A stretch of 64,000 nt of DNA from Leeuwenhoekiella sp044542075 (GCF_044542075.1 NZ_JBITTU010000006.1:186001-250000), one strand, 5' to 3'; positions 34,872 to 44,418 are shown, counted from the first letter of the stretch. Notes: generated by a model from the letters alone, not told the origin. Program-made: numbers and translations.

Positions 34872-36356
34872 CTATATCATATCAGACATTATATTTCTGA
34901 TGTTTTGCTCCTTATACACTTTATCTAAAGCATTAATATAACTTGATGTAAAGCGATCATTATTAATTAAATCACCAAAAATTGAAGTTTGTCTTAGAAA
35001 GGATAAGGCATCCTCTTTTGAATTTTGAGCCGCTTCGTGAAGTTCATTTTTCATCGTGTCTAAAATCTCTAATGGAGCACCATTTTGATCTTGTTGCAGA
35101 TCACTATAATAACACCAAGTTGCTAAAACAAGAGTGCCAAAATCTATATTACCCCCAGATTTTAAATTATCCTGTATAGTTGGAATTAGAAACTTCGGAA
35201 GTTTTGCAGCACTTTCAGAACAAATGCGACTAACACTATCTTTAATATTAGGATTTGCAAATCGCTCTTCAAGGCTATCTTTATAATCATTTAAATTTAT
35301 GCCTTCTAATTCGTCTAAGACCGGTGTAGCTTCTTGGTCCATAAACGATCTTAAATAGGTTACAAAGACTTTGTCTTCCATACATTCATTGATCGTCTTA
35401 TATCCATGTACAGCTCCTAAAATCCCCAATACAGAATGTCCTGCATTTAGCAAACGCAATTTCATCTTTTCATAAGGCTTAACATCTGGAACAAACTGCA
35501 CACCTACATTTTCTAATTGAGGTCTGCCGTTAGAAAAATTATCCTCGATAACCCATTGAATAAAAGGTTCACAAGTAACCGGCCATTCATCTTTAATGCC
35601 GTATTCATTTTCTAAAAATTCGATATCTGCCGCAGTTGTCACCGGAGTAATTCGATCTACCATACTATTAGGAAAGCTTACTGAAGTCTCAATCCATTCA
35701 GCAAGTTCACTATCTTGTCGCTTAGCAAATGTTAGTAACATTTCGCGTGTTACATCGCCATTGTGCTCGATATTATCACAAGACATGATAGTAAATGGCG
35801 GTAACGAATTCTCCCGACGTTTTTTAAGAGCTGCGGTTAAATAGCCATATATGGTACGTGGATCCTCCGGGTTTTGCAATTCGTAAATAACATCTTGATT
35901 ATCAAAATTAAATTCACCTGTTGATGAATTAAAATTATAACCACCCTCTGTAATTGTTAGAGATACTATTTTTGTATCTGGGTGAGCCATCTTGTCTATG
36001 GCTACCTGAGGATTACCATATCCCAGTTTAAAATCGATGATCGATCCTATTACTTGAGCTTCATTTTTACCATCAGGGTGTTTTACAAGCAACGTGTATA
36101 AATTATCCTGCTTTATAAAGACATCCTCAATGTTCTTATCATTTTCCCGTAAACCAATGCCACAAATTCCCCATTCTGTATTGAGATCGGCTTCGTGTAA
36201 TTTATTTAAATAATAAGCTTGATGAGCACGGTGAAAGCCACCAACGCCTACGTGAACGATTCCTGTTTTTAGTGATTTAGGATCATATTCTGGAACACCT
36301 AAATGTTCACGAAGTAGATCAATATTATTTAAATTTAGAGTTACTGAATTTTTCAT
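34872..36356 (-). CDS. Mannitol dehydrogenase family protein (polyol 2-dehydrogenase)
   Basis: This 494-residue long-chain polyol dehydrogenase has an N-terminal NAD-binding domain (KTGIVHVGVGGFHRAHQAYYL, about 30-50) and the C-terminal catalytic block KMKLRLLNAGHSVLG (about 297-311). Lys and the N-x2-H are the catalytic triad of this family. It oxidises mannitol to fructose or a related polyol or hexuronate; the exact substrate cannot be read. It overlaps the NCS1-type permease by 1 nt (TAATG), so import and oxidation are coupled. No fructokinase gene is adjacent. Confidence 0.85.
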   Translation of the reverse strand: MKNSVTLNLNNIDLLREHLGVPEYDPKSLKTGIVHVGVGGFHRAHQAYYLNKLHEADLNTEWGICGIGLRENDKNIEDVFIKQDNLYTLLVKHPDGKNEAQVIGSIIDFKLGYGNPQVAIDKMAHPDTKIVSLTITEGGYNFNSSTGEFNFDNQDVIYELQNPEDPRTIYGYLTAALKKRRENSLPPFTIMSCDNIEHNGDVTREMLLTFAKRQDSELAEWIETSVSFPNSMVDRITPVTTAADIEFLENEYGIKDEWPVTCEPFIQWVIEDNFSNGRPQLENVGVQFVPDVKPYEKMKLRLLNAGHSVLGILGAVHGYKTINECMEDKVFVTYLRSFMDQEATPVLDELEGINLNDYKDSLEERFANPNIKDSVSRICSESAAKLPKFLIPTIQDNLKSGGNIDFGTLVLATWCYYSDLQQDQNGAPLEILDTMKNELHEAAQNSKEDALSFLRQTSIFGDLINNDRFTSSYINALDKVYKEQNIRNIMSDMI

Positions 36357-38077
36357 TAATGCTTTTCTTTTTTAATTTTTCCTCGTCTTGTTGCCCAGTA
36401 AGCTGTTATAAAATAGAGTAGGGTACATATAAAAGCGTATTTATAAAATAGCGCTCTATTTGTTATATAATTATTCTCATTAGCACTGCCAAATAAAACC
36501 AGACTTGCAAGAACTAATGTGATTATTAATGCTACCACAGACACCACTTTTAGAATTTTTGTAAATATACTTCGGTCAATAATTGGATCTGGTTCTAATT
36601 CGGCTTTATCATCCTGAAATTTTGATATACTTTCTTGGTACTCTTGCTCTTTTTGCTCTTCTTCAGGATAAGATTCTTTAGCTCCGTAACGTGCAGCTAA
36701 AAGGGTGTACATAATTATCGTAAAAATCCAAGTGGGTACGAATAAATAAAAGAATGACATCACATTAAGCGCATTTAGACCGAAGCCAAATACTAAACCT
36801 ATTCCCCATGATGCTATTGCAGGAGTATTAAATTTTAATTGCTTGAAAGAAGACCAATAACGCGTATAACCTATCCTCGGAAAAATTTGATGTTCAGCAA
36901 AAACAATCGCTCCTACAGGAACTACTAGTAATCCCGCATAGGTTAGCAATGGTAATATTTGTGAAAAAACAAAAGGAAAGCACGCTATAACAACCGTGAA
37001 TAAACCAACGGTTAAGGTCGTCTTCTTTCTTGAATGACTTTTAAAAATAGCTTGAGCAGCCAGACCGGCACGATATAGATTTGTAATCGCTGTCGACCAT
37101 CCAGCTATAATGACAATAACAAAACCAGACCAACCTAAAGCATAATAAGCCACATCTCCTGGGTCTAATTCTACAATAGATTTACCCAAAATTACTGCAG
37201 CACCAGCTCCCATTATTCCTGCTGAAATCCAGGCTACAAAATGACCGAACATCATACCGCTACTGGTTGTAAGTCCGTAGACCTTCTTTTTAGCATAACG
37301 CAAAAGTGCCATATCAATAAGTCCAAAGTGTGTGATAGTATTGGCAGCCCACGCAAAACCTATAACTTCAACAAGACCTATACCTGGTTCTCCATTACTA
37401 TCTATCCCTGTCCAGATGGACTGATTGCCTAACGCGATTAGTTCGTGCCAACTTCCGGGCAATGTACTATCTAGAACATCTAGCGATAATGCGGGTAAAA
37501 GAACCATCGCTCCACTTATAAACATAACAAATAACCAAGGTGCACAAACTCCTGCAAATTCAGTAACGGCTTTAAAACCAAACATTGCTATCAACACAAC
37601 AACAATACCTACGCACATTACAATCAATACAAACCAAAAATTATTAGGATACCAATCCAATTGTTGTGGAATATCAAATACAAATCGTACCGCAGTAGAG
37701 GATACCGTTATCATTGCTGCAGAGATTACTGAGAAAATAATAACATTTGCCCAGTTGTATAGTTTGGTCATAGAATCACCTGCAATTTTATTCAGGTAAT
37801 TATAAAGACTTAATCTGGTATCTACGGCAATGGGAGAGGTGATGAATGTCCAACTTAACACAGCCAGAATATTACCTATAAGCAAACCTATAATAATATC
37901 CATCGTTTTCGCTCCAAGCGCTACAAAGGTTGCTCCTATAACAAATTCTGTAGCTGCTACGTGTTCAGCAGCATACAATCCTGCAAAATGGGTCCAGTTA
38001 TGTAATTTATGTTTAGATACGGGTAATTGCTCGACATCTATATCTTCAAATTGCTGATTGTCCTTTCCGGTTTGCAT
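36356..38077 (-). CDS. NCS1/cytosine-permease-type symporter
   Basis: The 573-residue protein has 12 or more membrane helices. The N-terminal LHNWTHFAGLYAAEHVAATEFVIGA and central GFAWAANTITHFGLIDMALLRYA fit the nucleobase:cation symporter-1 (purine-cytosine permease) superfamily. A charged loop of about 45 residues (near 470-515) precedes the last two helices. The usual substrates are cytosine, hydantoins, thiamine and similar. But this gene is translationally coupled to a mannitol dehydrogenase (TAATG overlap), so a polyol or sugar substrate is plausible (inference). A tandem repeat upstream at 38141-38166 may be its operator. Confidence 0.82.
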   Translation of the reverse strand: MQTGKDNQQFEDIDVEQLPVSKHKLHNWTHFAGLYAAEHVAATEFVIGATFVALGAKTMDIIIGLLIGNILAVLSWTFITSPIAVDTRLSLYNYLNKIAGDSMTKLYNWANVIIFSVISAAMITVSSTAVRFVFDIPQQLDWYPNNFWFVLIVMCVGIVVVLIAMFGFKAVTEFAGVCAPWLFVMFISGAMVLLPALSLDVLDSTLPGSWHELIALGNQSIWTGIDSNGEPGIGLVEVIGFAWAANTITHFGLIDMALLRYAKKKVYGLTTSSGMMFGHFVAWISAGIMGAGAAVILGKSIVELDPGDVAYYALGWSGFVIVIIAGWSTAITNLYRAGLAAQAIFKSHSRKKTTLTVGLFTVVIACFPFVFSQILPLLTYAGLLVVPVGAIVFAEHQIFPRIGYTRYWSSFKQLKFNTPAIASWGIGLVFGFGLNALNVMSFFYLFVPTWIFTIIMYTLLAARYGAKESYPEEEQKEQEYQESISKFQDDKAELEPDPIIDRSIFTKILKVVSVVALIITLVLASLVLFGSANENNYITNRALFYKYAFICTLLYFITAYWATRRGKIKKEKH

Positions 38078-38140
38078 ACTTATCTTTTTATGGGTACTAT
38101 ATCGTTGGAAATTTACAGCTTAAAAGTTAAATACACTAAT

Positions 38141-38171
38141 TTAATCGATTTAGTTAATCGTTTAAGCGATT
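38141..38171. promoter_or_regulatory. Tandem 13-bp repeat upstream of the permease operon
   Basis: TTAATCGATTTAG (38141-38153) is followed without a gap by TTAATCGTTTAAG (38154-38166), 11 of 13 identical. The first contains the palindrome AATCGATT; the second forms AATCG-TTTAAG-CGATT (38156-38171). Located 64-94 bp before the permease ATG, it looks like an operator, perhaps for a LacI-type sugar regulator, but no such gene is nearby. Confidence 0.45.
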
Positions 38172-38256
38172 TTAGCGGAAATAAAGGGTTTAGTAGTTTT
38201 CATAAGATTTTGGGGCTCTAAAGCCTTATTTATTAGTTTTGGTTGATTTACATAAC

Positions 38257-38289
38257 AAAAAAACCATTCAATTTATTGAATGGTTTTTT
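38257..38289 (-). terminator. Rho-independent terminator after the TonB-type receptor gene
   Basis: AACCATTCAA (38262-38271) pairs with TTGAATGGTT (38276-38285), loop TTTA, with A/T runs on both sides; it terminates the minus-strand receptor gene. Confidence 0.85.
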
Positions 38290-38318
38290 AAAGTTAGGAA
38301 TGAAAGGAATCGAATTAA

Positions 38319-40826
38319 TTATCCCTGGAAATCACCTTCGTCATCGGTATTCACCGGTTGATTTCTCTTTGCTTCATTTTTACGTTGGTTAAAACGATAT
38401 ACAAACGATAAGTTTATTTGGCGTTGTCTCCACTGAAATTCGCTATCTCTTGTGAAGAAGTCGTTAGTTGTAAATTGATTACGTTTTCTGCCGTTAAACA
38501 AATCGCTTACATTCATAGATACCGTACCGTTATCACCAAAAACATCTTTGCTAAATGCTAAATCAACTGAAAGTATACCGTCTGTATCAGACTGTGCATT
38601 TTGAGAAGCACCTCTGTAGTTAGCATTGGTTTGCCAATCTATTTTAAAGGGTAAGGAAACTTTAGAACTAAAACGCGCAAAATAACTAGTATTCTTAGCA
38701 CTATAATCTACGTCGTTAAAAAATCCTTCAGTATTAAATTGAAAGAAGTTGAAGCTACCATTTAGACGCAACCACTTAGCCGGGTTGTACAGCATACCTA
38801 ATTCTGCACCTATACGCTCGTTACTTGATAGATTAATAGGAATGGTACGTATTACCGTATTTCCGTTAGTATTAGTCCCTTGACCTTGTAACTCAATAAT
38901 CTCATCTACGCGCTCAAAAGAGGCTGTCTCTTTTTGATAATAAATAGACGAAGTTAGAGTCACTTTATCCCAACGTTTTAAATATCCTATATCATACGCA
39001 TTAGAAAATGCAGGCTGTAAATTAGGGTTTCCCTGAAATACGTTATTTCTACTACTTCTATCTGGGAATGGATTTAAAAACCAGCCACGCGGGCGGTTGA
39101 TACGACGATTATATCCTAAAGTTATATTCTCGCGCTCTGCAATTTCTAAAGTAACATTTAAGGTAGGGAATAGGCCTAAATAATTATTGTCAAAATCGGT
39201 ATCAATTGGAAAGCCAAAAATATCTTGCAACTCTTCTTCATTTAAAGAAGAACCTATTTTTCCTTTTAATTGTGTGTTTTCTAAACGTAAACCGGCTAGA
39301 ACAGAAACTTTACCAAATTTGCTACCTATCTGAGTGTATACTGCATTTACATTCTCTGTGTAATCAAATACGTTACTTAATGTGTCATTGCGTATAAAGT
39401 TATTTGTGTTAGCAATTTGCTCTTGATTCACAGCATAATCTGTAATCTCATTTTCAAAACTACCACGATATCCTGCTTCAAACTGCCATTCTTCAGCAAA
39501 GGGTAAAACGTAATCTGCCTGAATTAAATATTCTTTTTGCTGCTCATCAGTTAATAAACGTTCCCCAATTATTGGTGTAGTATTTTCAGTATCTAAGGTA
39601 ATATCTTCATTGATTCTCGTATTCTGAATTTCTTTAGAATTTTCATACTGAAAATCTGCAGTCAATTGATGGCCTTCATCATTAAATTTATTGATATAAT
39701 TTAATGAAAATTGGTAGCTATCATCTTTCTCCTTTTGATTTTCAATACGTGTCGTTTCAAGAACTTTTGCCGCATCTCTAAAACTTTGAGTAAGGTTTGT
39801 TGTTTCGTCTACGTCATTACCATTTCTATAAAATACAGAAGCAGTAACAGATGACTTATCATTAAGGTAATATTCTATACCCAAGTTAGTATTAAAACCT
39901 CTGTTTAAACGCTGTATATCACGATCTTCTATTATGCGATCATAAGTGGGGTTTATATCTGCGGAAGATAAATAGTTAGTGTCAAAAAAACCGTTACCTG
40001 GTGAGCTTGAATAACGATATCCTGTAGTATTAAAAATGTTATATTTTTCGGTACGTAGATTTAGGTTAGCAGAAATACTTGCTAAATCAGGATTCCCTAT
40101 ACTCGTGTTTATAGATCCATTAAATCCTAAGGTTTTTTCTTTGCGCAAAATAATGTTTAGTATACCTGCAGTACCTTCAGCATCATACCTGGCGGAAGGA
40201 GAAGTAATTACTTCTACACGCTCAATAGCATCTGCCGGAAGCTGACGTAGGACATCTGTATTTCCAAAACCTGCAATAGCCGAAGGTTTGCCGTTAATAA
40301 GAATACGTACATTCTCATTTCCTCTAAGGCTAATGCCACCTTCTACATCTACAGTAACCGAAGGTACATTATTTAATGCGTCACTTACAGTACCACCGGC
40401 AGTCGTTAAATCTTTACCTATATTATAGATTTTCTTATCTAATCGAATATCTACAGTTGTGGTTTCTGCAATCACAGTAACCTCATCAAGATTTGAAGCT
40501 GCAAATTCTAATTGTACCGTTCCTAAATTAAGATCACCGGTAATGGTTCTGTTTAAAATTAAGGGTTGAAAGGAAATATATTCGATTTTAATAGTATACT
40601 TCCCGGGAGCAACTTCAATTTTAAAAGTACCAGAAGTGTCTGTAATACCACCTTCTACATCTGTAGCATTAGTGGCATCTGTTACTGTAACCGTAGCATA
40701 CTCAAGGGGTATGCCGGCATCTTTATCTACTACCGTACCAGTAATGGTAGCTTTAGAAGAAGAGGATTGTGCAAATGTGAATGCTGTAAAGAGAAACAGC
40801 ACACATAGTGTGAACGTATTTTTCAT
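38319..40826 (-). CDS. Outer membrane beta-barrel (TonB-dependent receptor-like) protein
   Basis: From ATG 40826 this is a protein of 835 residues with signal peptide MKNTFTLCVLFLFTAFTFAQ, a carboxypeptidase-regulatory-like beta-sandwich (about 25-105), and a plug-like domain (about 110-240, with DALNNVPSVTVDVEGGISLRG). A C-terminal barrel of the OMP_b-brl_3 type follows. It probably takes up an unknown ligand with TonB. No SusD partner is adjacent, so it is not a classical polysaccharide locus. An extra upstream TTG at 40832 is an unlikely start. A terminator follows. Confidence 0.88.
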   Translation of the reverse strand: MKNTFTLCVLFLFTAFTFAQSSSSKATITGTVVDKDAGIPLEYATVTVTDATNATDVEGGITDTSGTFKIEVAPGKYTIKIEYISFQPLILNRTITGDLNLGTVQLEFAASNLDEVTVIAETTTVDIRLDKKIYNIGKDLTTAGGTVSDALNNVPSVTVDVEGGISLRGNENVRILINGKPSAIAGFGNTDVLRQLPADAIERVEVITSPSARYDAEGTAGILNIILRKEKTLGFNGSINTSIGNPDLASISANLNLRTEKYNIFNTTGYRYSSSPGNGFFDTNYLSSADINPTYDRIIEDRDIQRLNRGFNTNLGIEYYLNDKSSVTASVFYRNGNDVDETTNLTQSFRDAAKVLETTRIENQKEKDDSYQFSLNYINKFNDEGHQLTADFQYENSKEIQNTRINEDITLDTENTTPIIGERLLTDEQQKEYLIQADYVLPFAEEWQFEAGYRGSFENEITDYAVNQEQIANTNNFIRNDTLSNVFDYTENVNAVYTQIGSKFGKVSVLAGLRLENTQLKGKIGSSLNEEELQDIFGFPIDTDFDNNYLGLFPTLNVTLEIAERENITLGYNRRINRPRGWFLNPFPDRSSRNNVFQGNPNLQPAFSNAYDIGYLKRWDKVTLTSSIYYQKETASFERVDEIIELQGQGTNTNGNTVIRTIPINLSSNERIGAELGMLYNPAKWLRLNGSFNFFQFNTEGFFNDVDYSAKNTSYFARFSSKVSLPFKIDWQTNANYRGASQNAQSDTDGILSVDLAFSKDVFGDNGTVSMNVSDLFNGRKRNQFTTNDFFTRDSEFQWRQRQINLSFVYRFNQRKNEAKRNQPVNTDDEGDFQG

Positions 40827-40913
40827 AGTCAATTTTGGTTTCGCAAATTAGACTAAGAATACACAAATGGTTTAAAGGGGTAGTGGTTAAACTTCTGTTA
40901 AAAGAAAAACGTT

Positions 40914-41258
40914 TTATCCTAACAAATTCTTAATGTTATCAAGAGGTCTTCCTATAACACCTTTATTATCAAGAATAACAATTGGCCGCTCTATGAGTTT
41001 CGGGTTTTCTACCATTATTTGAATTAATTCCTTGTCAGAATAAATAGTACCCTTAAACTTTTCTTTCCAAATAGCTTCTCCCTTTCTTATGAGTTCGATA
41101 GGCTGTATACCTAGCTTACCTATAATTGCAGCAAGCTCAATATAAGAGGGTGTGTCATCAAGATATCTTACAACATCAAATTCTTTTCCTGATTCTTCAA
41201 GTAGCGCAAGACCCTGTCTGCTTTTTGAACAACGTGGGTTGTGGTATATTTTTAACAT
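40914..41258 (-). CDS. arsC: ArsC-family arsenate reductase (glutaredoxin-dependent type)
   Basis: The 114-residue thioredoxin-fold protein has the catalytic C10 in HNPRCSKSRQG and the C-terminal RPIVILDNKGVIGRP, both typical of the plasmid R773 ArsC / YffB-like family. It may reduce arsenate, or be a Spx-like protein of other function. It starts 1 nt after the prfB stop codon, so the two form an operon, an unusual pairing. The Arg triad that binds arsenate is not fully identifiable. Confidence 0.82.
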   Translation of the reverse strand: MLKIYHNPRCSKSRQGLALLEESGKEFDVVRYLDDTPSYIELAAIIGKLGIQPIELIRKGEAIWKEKFKGTIYSDKELIQIMVENPKLIERPIVILDNKGVIGRPLDNIKNLLG

Positions 41259-41259
41259 A

Positions 41260-42366
41260 TTATAATTCGTTACTGGTTTCCTTTTGACCGCTCATCATCA
41301 AAAACGCCTTTAAAAATAAATCAATATCACCGTCTAAGACGGCATCTGTATTTCCGGTTTCTGCACCTGTGCGAACATCTTTCACAAGCTTATACGGGTG
41401 TAAAACATAGTTACGTATTTGTGATCCCCACTCAATACTCTTCTTTTCAGACTCTATCTCATCACGAGCCGCTTGTCTCTTCTTTAGTTCTATCTCATAC
41501 AACTGCGATTTAAGCATTTGCATCGCTTTCTCCCGGTTTTCTAACTGAGAACGGGTTTCACTATTGTGAATGATAATTCCGGTAGGGTGGTGGGTAAGTA
41601 TAGCTTTAGTTTCAACTTTATTTACATTCTGACCACCGGCACCAGAAGATCTTGCAAAATCCCAGTTTATATCTGCAGGATTTATTTCAATCTGTATTGT
41701 ATCATCTACTAAAGGATAAATATATACCGAAGCAAAGGAGGTGTGGCGCTTACCATTACTGTCAAAAGGAGAAATACGTACCAGCCTGTGTACACCATTA
41801 TCACCCTTTAACCATCCAAAAGCAAACGGCCCATCAATTTCTAATGTTACTGTCTTTACACCGGCTACATCACCTTCCTGATAGTTGAGTTCTTTAATTT
41901 TGTATCCATTTTTCTCACTCCACATAAGATACATACGCATTAGCATTGCTGCCCAGTCACAACTTTCGGTACCACCGGCGCCTGCAGTTATTTGTAGAAC
42001 GGCGCTTAGATCATCACCTTCTTCAGAAAGCATGTTTTTAAACTCCATACCTTCAATAAGCTTGGCAACCGTTTCATATTGCTTTACTACTTCAGCCTCC
42101 GTGGCATCGCCTTCTTTGTAGAATTCAAGTAAAACACCTACATCCTCAATTAAGGACAATGATTTTTCAAAATCTTCTACCCATTTCTTCTTTTCGCGTA
42201 ATGCCCGCATAAAGAGTTCTGCTTCTTTAGGATCGTTCCAGAAGTTAGGGTCAAACGTTTTTTCTTCTTCGTTTTGTATTTCTATTCGTTTCTGATCTAT
42301 ACCTAAATGCAATTTTAGCGCATCAGTGCGCTGCACAAGATCTTTGATCTGATCGCTAGTTACCAT
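41260..42366 (-). CDS. prfB: Peptide chain release factor 2, without programmed frameshift
   Basis: The 368-residue protein recognises UGA and UAA stop codons. It carries the SPF tripeptide (199-201, RISPFDS) and the universal GGQ (244-246, GAGGQNVNK) that triggers peptide hydrolysis. Most bacterial prfB genes have an in-frame UGA near codon 26 that requires a +1 shift. Here the equivalent codons (LHLGIDQKR) read straight through, so autoregulation by frameshift is absent. The gene is directly followed by arsC. Confidence 0.92.
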   Translation of the reverse strand: MVTSDQIKDLVQRTDALKLHLGIDQKRIEIQNEEEKTFDPNFWNDPKEAELFMRALREKKKWVEDFEKSLSLIEDVGVLLEFYKEGDATEAEVVKQYETVAKLIEGMEFKNMLSEEGDDLSAVLQITAGAGGTESCDWAAMLMRMYLMWSEKNGYKIKELNYQEGDVAGVKTVTLEIDGPFAFGWLKGDNGVHRLVRISPFDSNGKRHTSFASVYIYPLVDDTIQIEINPADINWDFARSSGAGGQNVNKVETKAILTHHPTGIIIHNSETRSQLENREKAMQMLKSQLYEIELKKRQAARDEIESEKKSIEWGSQIRNYVLHPYKLVKDVRTGAETGNTDAVLDGDIDLFLKAFLMMSGQKETSNEL

Positions 42367-42423
42367 GGTAAACCTGTTTGTGGGAAAGTTACTATTTTAT
42401 TGTCAAAGTAAAATAACTTGTAA

Positions 42424-43413
42424 CTAGAAGAGCTTCTGTATCTGCTGCTGTTTTTGTTGTTGCTGCTGTTGCTGTTGCTGCTGTTGCCACTGTAATTGCA
42501 TGTCCTTTTGTTGAGTAAAAGGTAGCGGGTCAAAGCCTTGTGATTGAGGAATGACATCTGGCTCACTTTCATTTTGTGCAATAACTTCTACCGTATAAAT
42601 AGTTTCATTTTTTGCAGAACTACTAAAGATAATTCCTTTAATAGGAGCACAGTCATTGTAATCTTTACCGTGAGCAACTTTAATATGATTTTCTAAAGCT
42701 ATTAAATCATTTGTAGGGTCAAAACCAAGCCAACCTTTTTCAGGGATGTAGCATTCTGCCCAGGCATGCATTTGAGAATCCCCTAAATAGCCATTACCTT
42801 GATGTAAATATCCCGATGTATATCGTGCCGGTATATTGTTAGCACGTGCTATAGCTATAAATAGATGCGTAAAATCCTGACAAACGCCTTCTGAACGTTG
42901 TAAGAATTCATTTAATGTAGTAGTTACTGAAGTTACTTTTTGTTTAAATGTAAAGTTGGTAAATAGGTAGTTGTTTAATTCTTGAAGATTATCAAAAATA
43001 GAACGCTCTTTTGAAAATTTAAACGGCAGATTTCCTGCTGAAAGCAATGTCAGGTCTGTTGAACCTAAAAAGCGTTCATGTTTGATTTTAAAATCCAGAT
43101 TCTCTATAGCTTTATAGTGCTCTTGATTTGCAAAACTATCTAATGCAGAAAACGGATTGACAACTGTTTTACTTACAATATAATTGGCTTCAAAAGTAAT
43201 TTCTGAGAATGGTTTCTTGGGGTGTATGCGTACGATCTCAAAACCGTATGTATTTGTAGTTTCTTCTAACGCTGCTCCCAGAGAGTTTGTAAATTCAGCA
43301 ATACGTATACTTTGTTCTTTAGACTCTTCCGGTTTAATAAGAAATTGCCATAGTGCCTCATTAACCTGAGCTTCATACTTATTTTCAGCTCTATATTTAA
43401 TTATATAATCCAA
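42424..43413 (-). CDS. Transglutaminase-like protein with polyglutamine tail
   Basis: About 329 residues from TTG 43413 (LDYIIKYRAENKYEAQVNE). The N-terminal bacterial transglutaminase N-region is followed by a core with catalytic Cys in SEGVCQDFTHL, His in MHAWAECY and Asp in FDPTND. The last 30 residues are WQ repeated 11 times, K, three Q, then IQKLF. A frame start at 43440 is excluded because that TTG is the end of a -7 box. It is the third gene of the ATP-grasp/alpha-E/transglutaminase cluster. It may act as an amidase or crosslinking enzyme on the products of the ATP-grasp. Confidence 0.8.
   Translation of the reverse strand: MDYIIKYRAENKYEAQVNEALWQFLIKPEESKEQSIRIAEFTNSLGAALEETTNTYGFEIVRIHPKKPFSEITFEANYIVSKTVVNPFSALDSFANQEHYKAIENLDFKIKHERFLGSTDLTLLSAGNLPFKFSKERSIFDNLQELNNYLFTNFTFKQKVTSVTTTLNEFLQRSEGVCQDFTHLFIAIARANNIPARYTSGYLHQGNGYLGDSQMHAWAECYIPEKGWLGFDPTNDLIALENHIKVAHGKDYNDCAPIKGIIFSSSAKNETIYTVEVIAQNESEPDVIPQSQGFDPLPFTQQKDMQLQWQQQQQQQQQQQKQQQIQKLF
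42442..42486 (-). repeat. CAA/CAG triplet tract encoding polyglutamine
   Basis: The 45 nt code for 11 Q, one K and three Q. Mixed CAG and CAA codons reduce but do not remove the chance of replication slippage, which would change the tail length in units of one residue. Confidence 0.8.
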
Positions 43414-43437
43414 AATGTCTGGGGTTTTAGTAACGTG

Positions 43438-43445
43438 CAAAAATA
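43438..43445 (-). promoter_or_regulatory. Promoter -7 box (TATTTTTG) for the transglutaminase gene
   Basis: It ends 24 nt before TTG 43413 and lies between the alpha-E stop and the transglutaminase, so that gene has its own promoter besides the upstream one. Confidence 0.5.
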
Positions 43446-43473
43446 ACCATTTAAAAATTAGAAAAATATTAAT

Positions 43474-44418
43474 TTAATATTTAAAGTACTCGTTTTCAAT
43501 CTTTTTTGCGATTTCAATAAGTGTATCTTGTATTTCTTCAATAAACAGTTCTACATTTTCTTCAATCTTGTCTACAGTTTTATAGCAATACTCACCATGA
43601 GTTTTTCCAATTAAAAATGCAGCGGAGTCGTGTCTAGGGTGTTTCTCACGATTAAGTAAATTAATATGGTTGTTTACCTGTACAAGACTGTTCATAACAG
43701 AACGTGGGCAATCACGATTAAGTATTAAAAATTCTAGAGTACTTATGCTGGTAGGTGTTTTTTTATAATATCTACGCATCATATCATACGATTCAATACA
43801 TTTTAGAAGCGTTACCCATTCATAACTTTTACTAAACTTATCTCCATAACTTCCTTGCGATTTTAAAGCGTCATAATATTTAGACTGTATTATTCTAACG
43901 ACTTGCGTAGCGCGCTCTATATTTACGCCCAACATAATTATAGCATATACTTCGTCGTGCAACAAGGTTCCTCTTATTTTGCCACGTATTACGGCTGTTG
44001 ATTCTGCAACTTGTGTAGAAAAATCATACAATCCTTTTTTTACAAAAAAGTCGGCATTATAATTTAAAACAAAATGGTAGAATTTATTAAGAGATTCATA
44101 GAGCTCTGTAGAAATTAAATCTCGAGCTCCATTTGCATTTTCACGCGCAAATTTTACACAATTTAAGATCGAATAGGGCATATCTTTATTGAGCCCAATG
44201 TCAAAAAATACATTTTGTTCGGTAAGATCATAATCTTCAGGAACGGGGCCATTAGCCATGAACAACAGTGAATGAAGTACGAGTTCACGAGATTGCGACT
44301 TTTCATTAGGAGCATCTAAAGAAGAAAAGTAGTTTACGTTAAGATATCGTGCAAGATGTTCTGCACGCTCAATGTATCGTCCCATCCAGAATAAGTTATT
44401 TGCTACTCGTGCAAGCAT
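43474..44418 (-). CDS. Alpha-E domain protein (DUF403)
   Basis: The 314-residue helical protein opens with MLARVANNLFWMGRYIERAEHLARYLNV, the hallmark of the alpha-E family, and has conserved acidic and His residues along its length. Its role is not settled; the family always occurs with circularly permuted ATP-grasp and transglutaminase genes in predicted peptide-modifying systems. It lies 53 nt downstream of the ATP-grasp gene and 60 nt before the transglutaminase start. Confidence 0.85.
   Translation of the reverse strand: MLARVANNLFWMGRYIERAEHLARYLNVNYFSSLDAPNEKSQSRELVLHSLLFMANGPVPEDYDLTEQNVFFDIGLNKDMPYSILNCVKFARENANGARDLISTELYESLNKFYHFVLNYNADFFVKKGLYDFSTQVAESTAVIRGKIRGTLLHDEVYAIIMLGVNIERATQVVRIIQSKYYDALKSQGSYGDKFSKSYEWVTLLKCIESYDMMRRYYKKTPTSISTLEFLILNRDCPRSVMNSLVQVNNHINLLNREKHPRHDSAAFLIGKTHGEYCYKTVDKIEENVELFIEEIQDTLIEIAKKIENEYFKY

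Noticed and set aside
40566..40851. Two plus-strand frames in the receptor gene
   Set aside because: They run antisense to the regulatory-like domain of the TonB-type receptor.
42360..42581. Short Asn/Ser-rich minus-strand frame
   Set aside because: It is the polyglutamine tract read in another frame within the transglutaminase gene.
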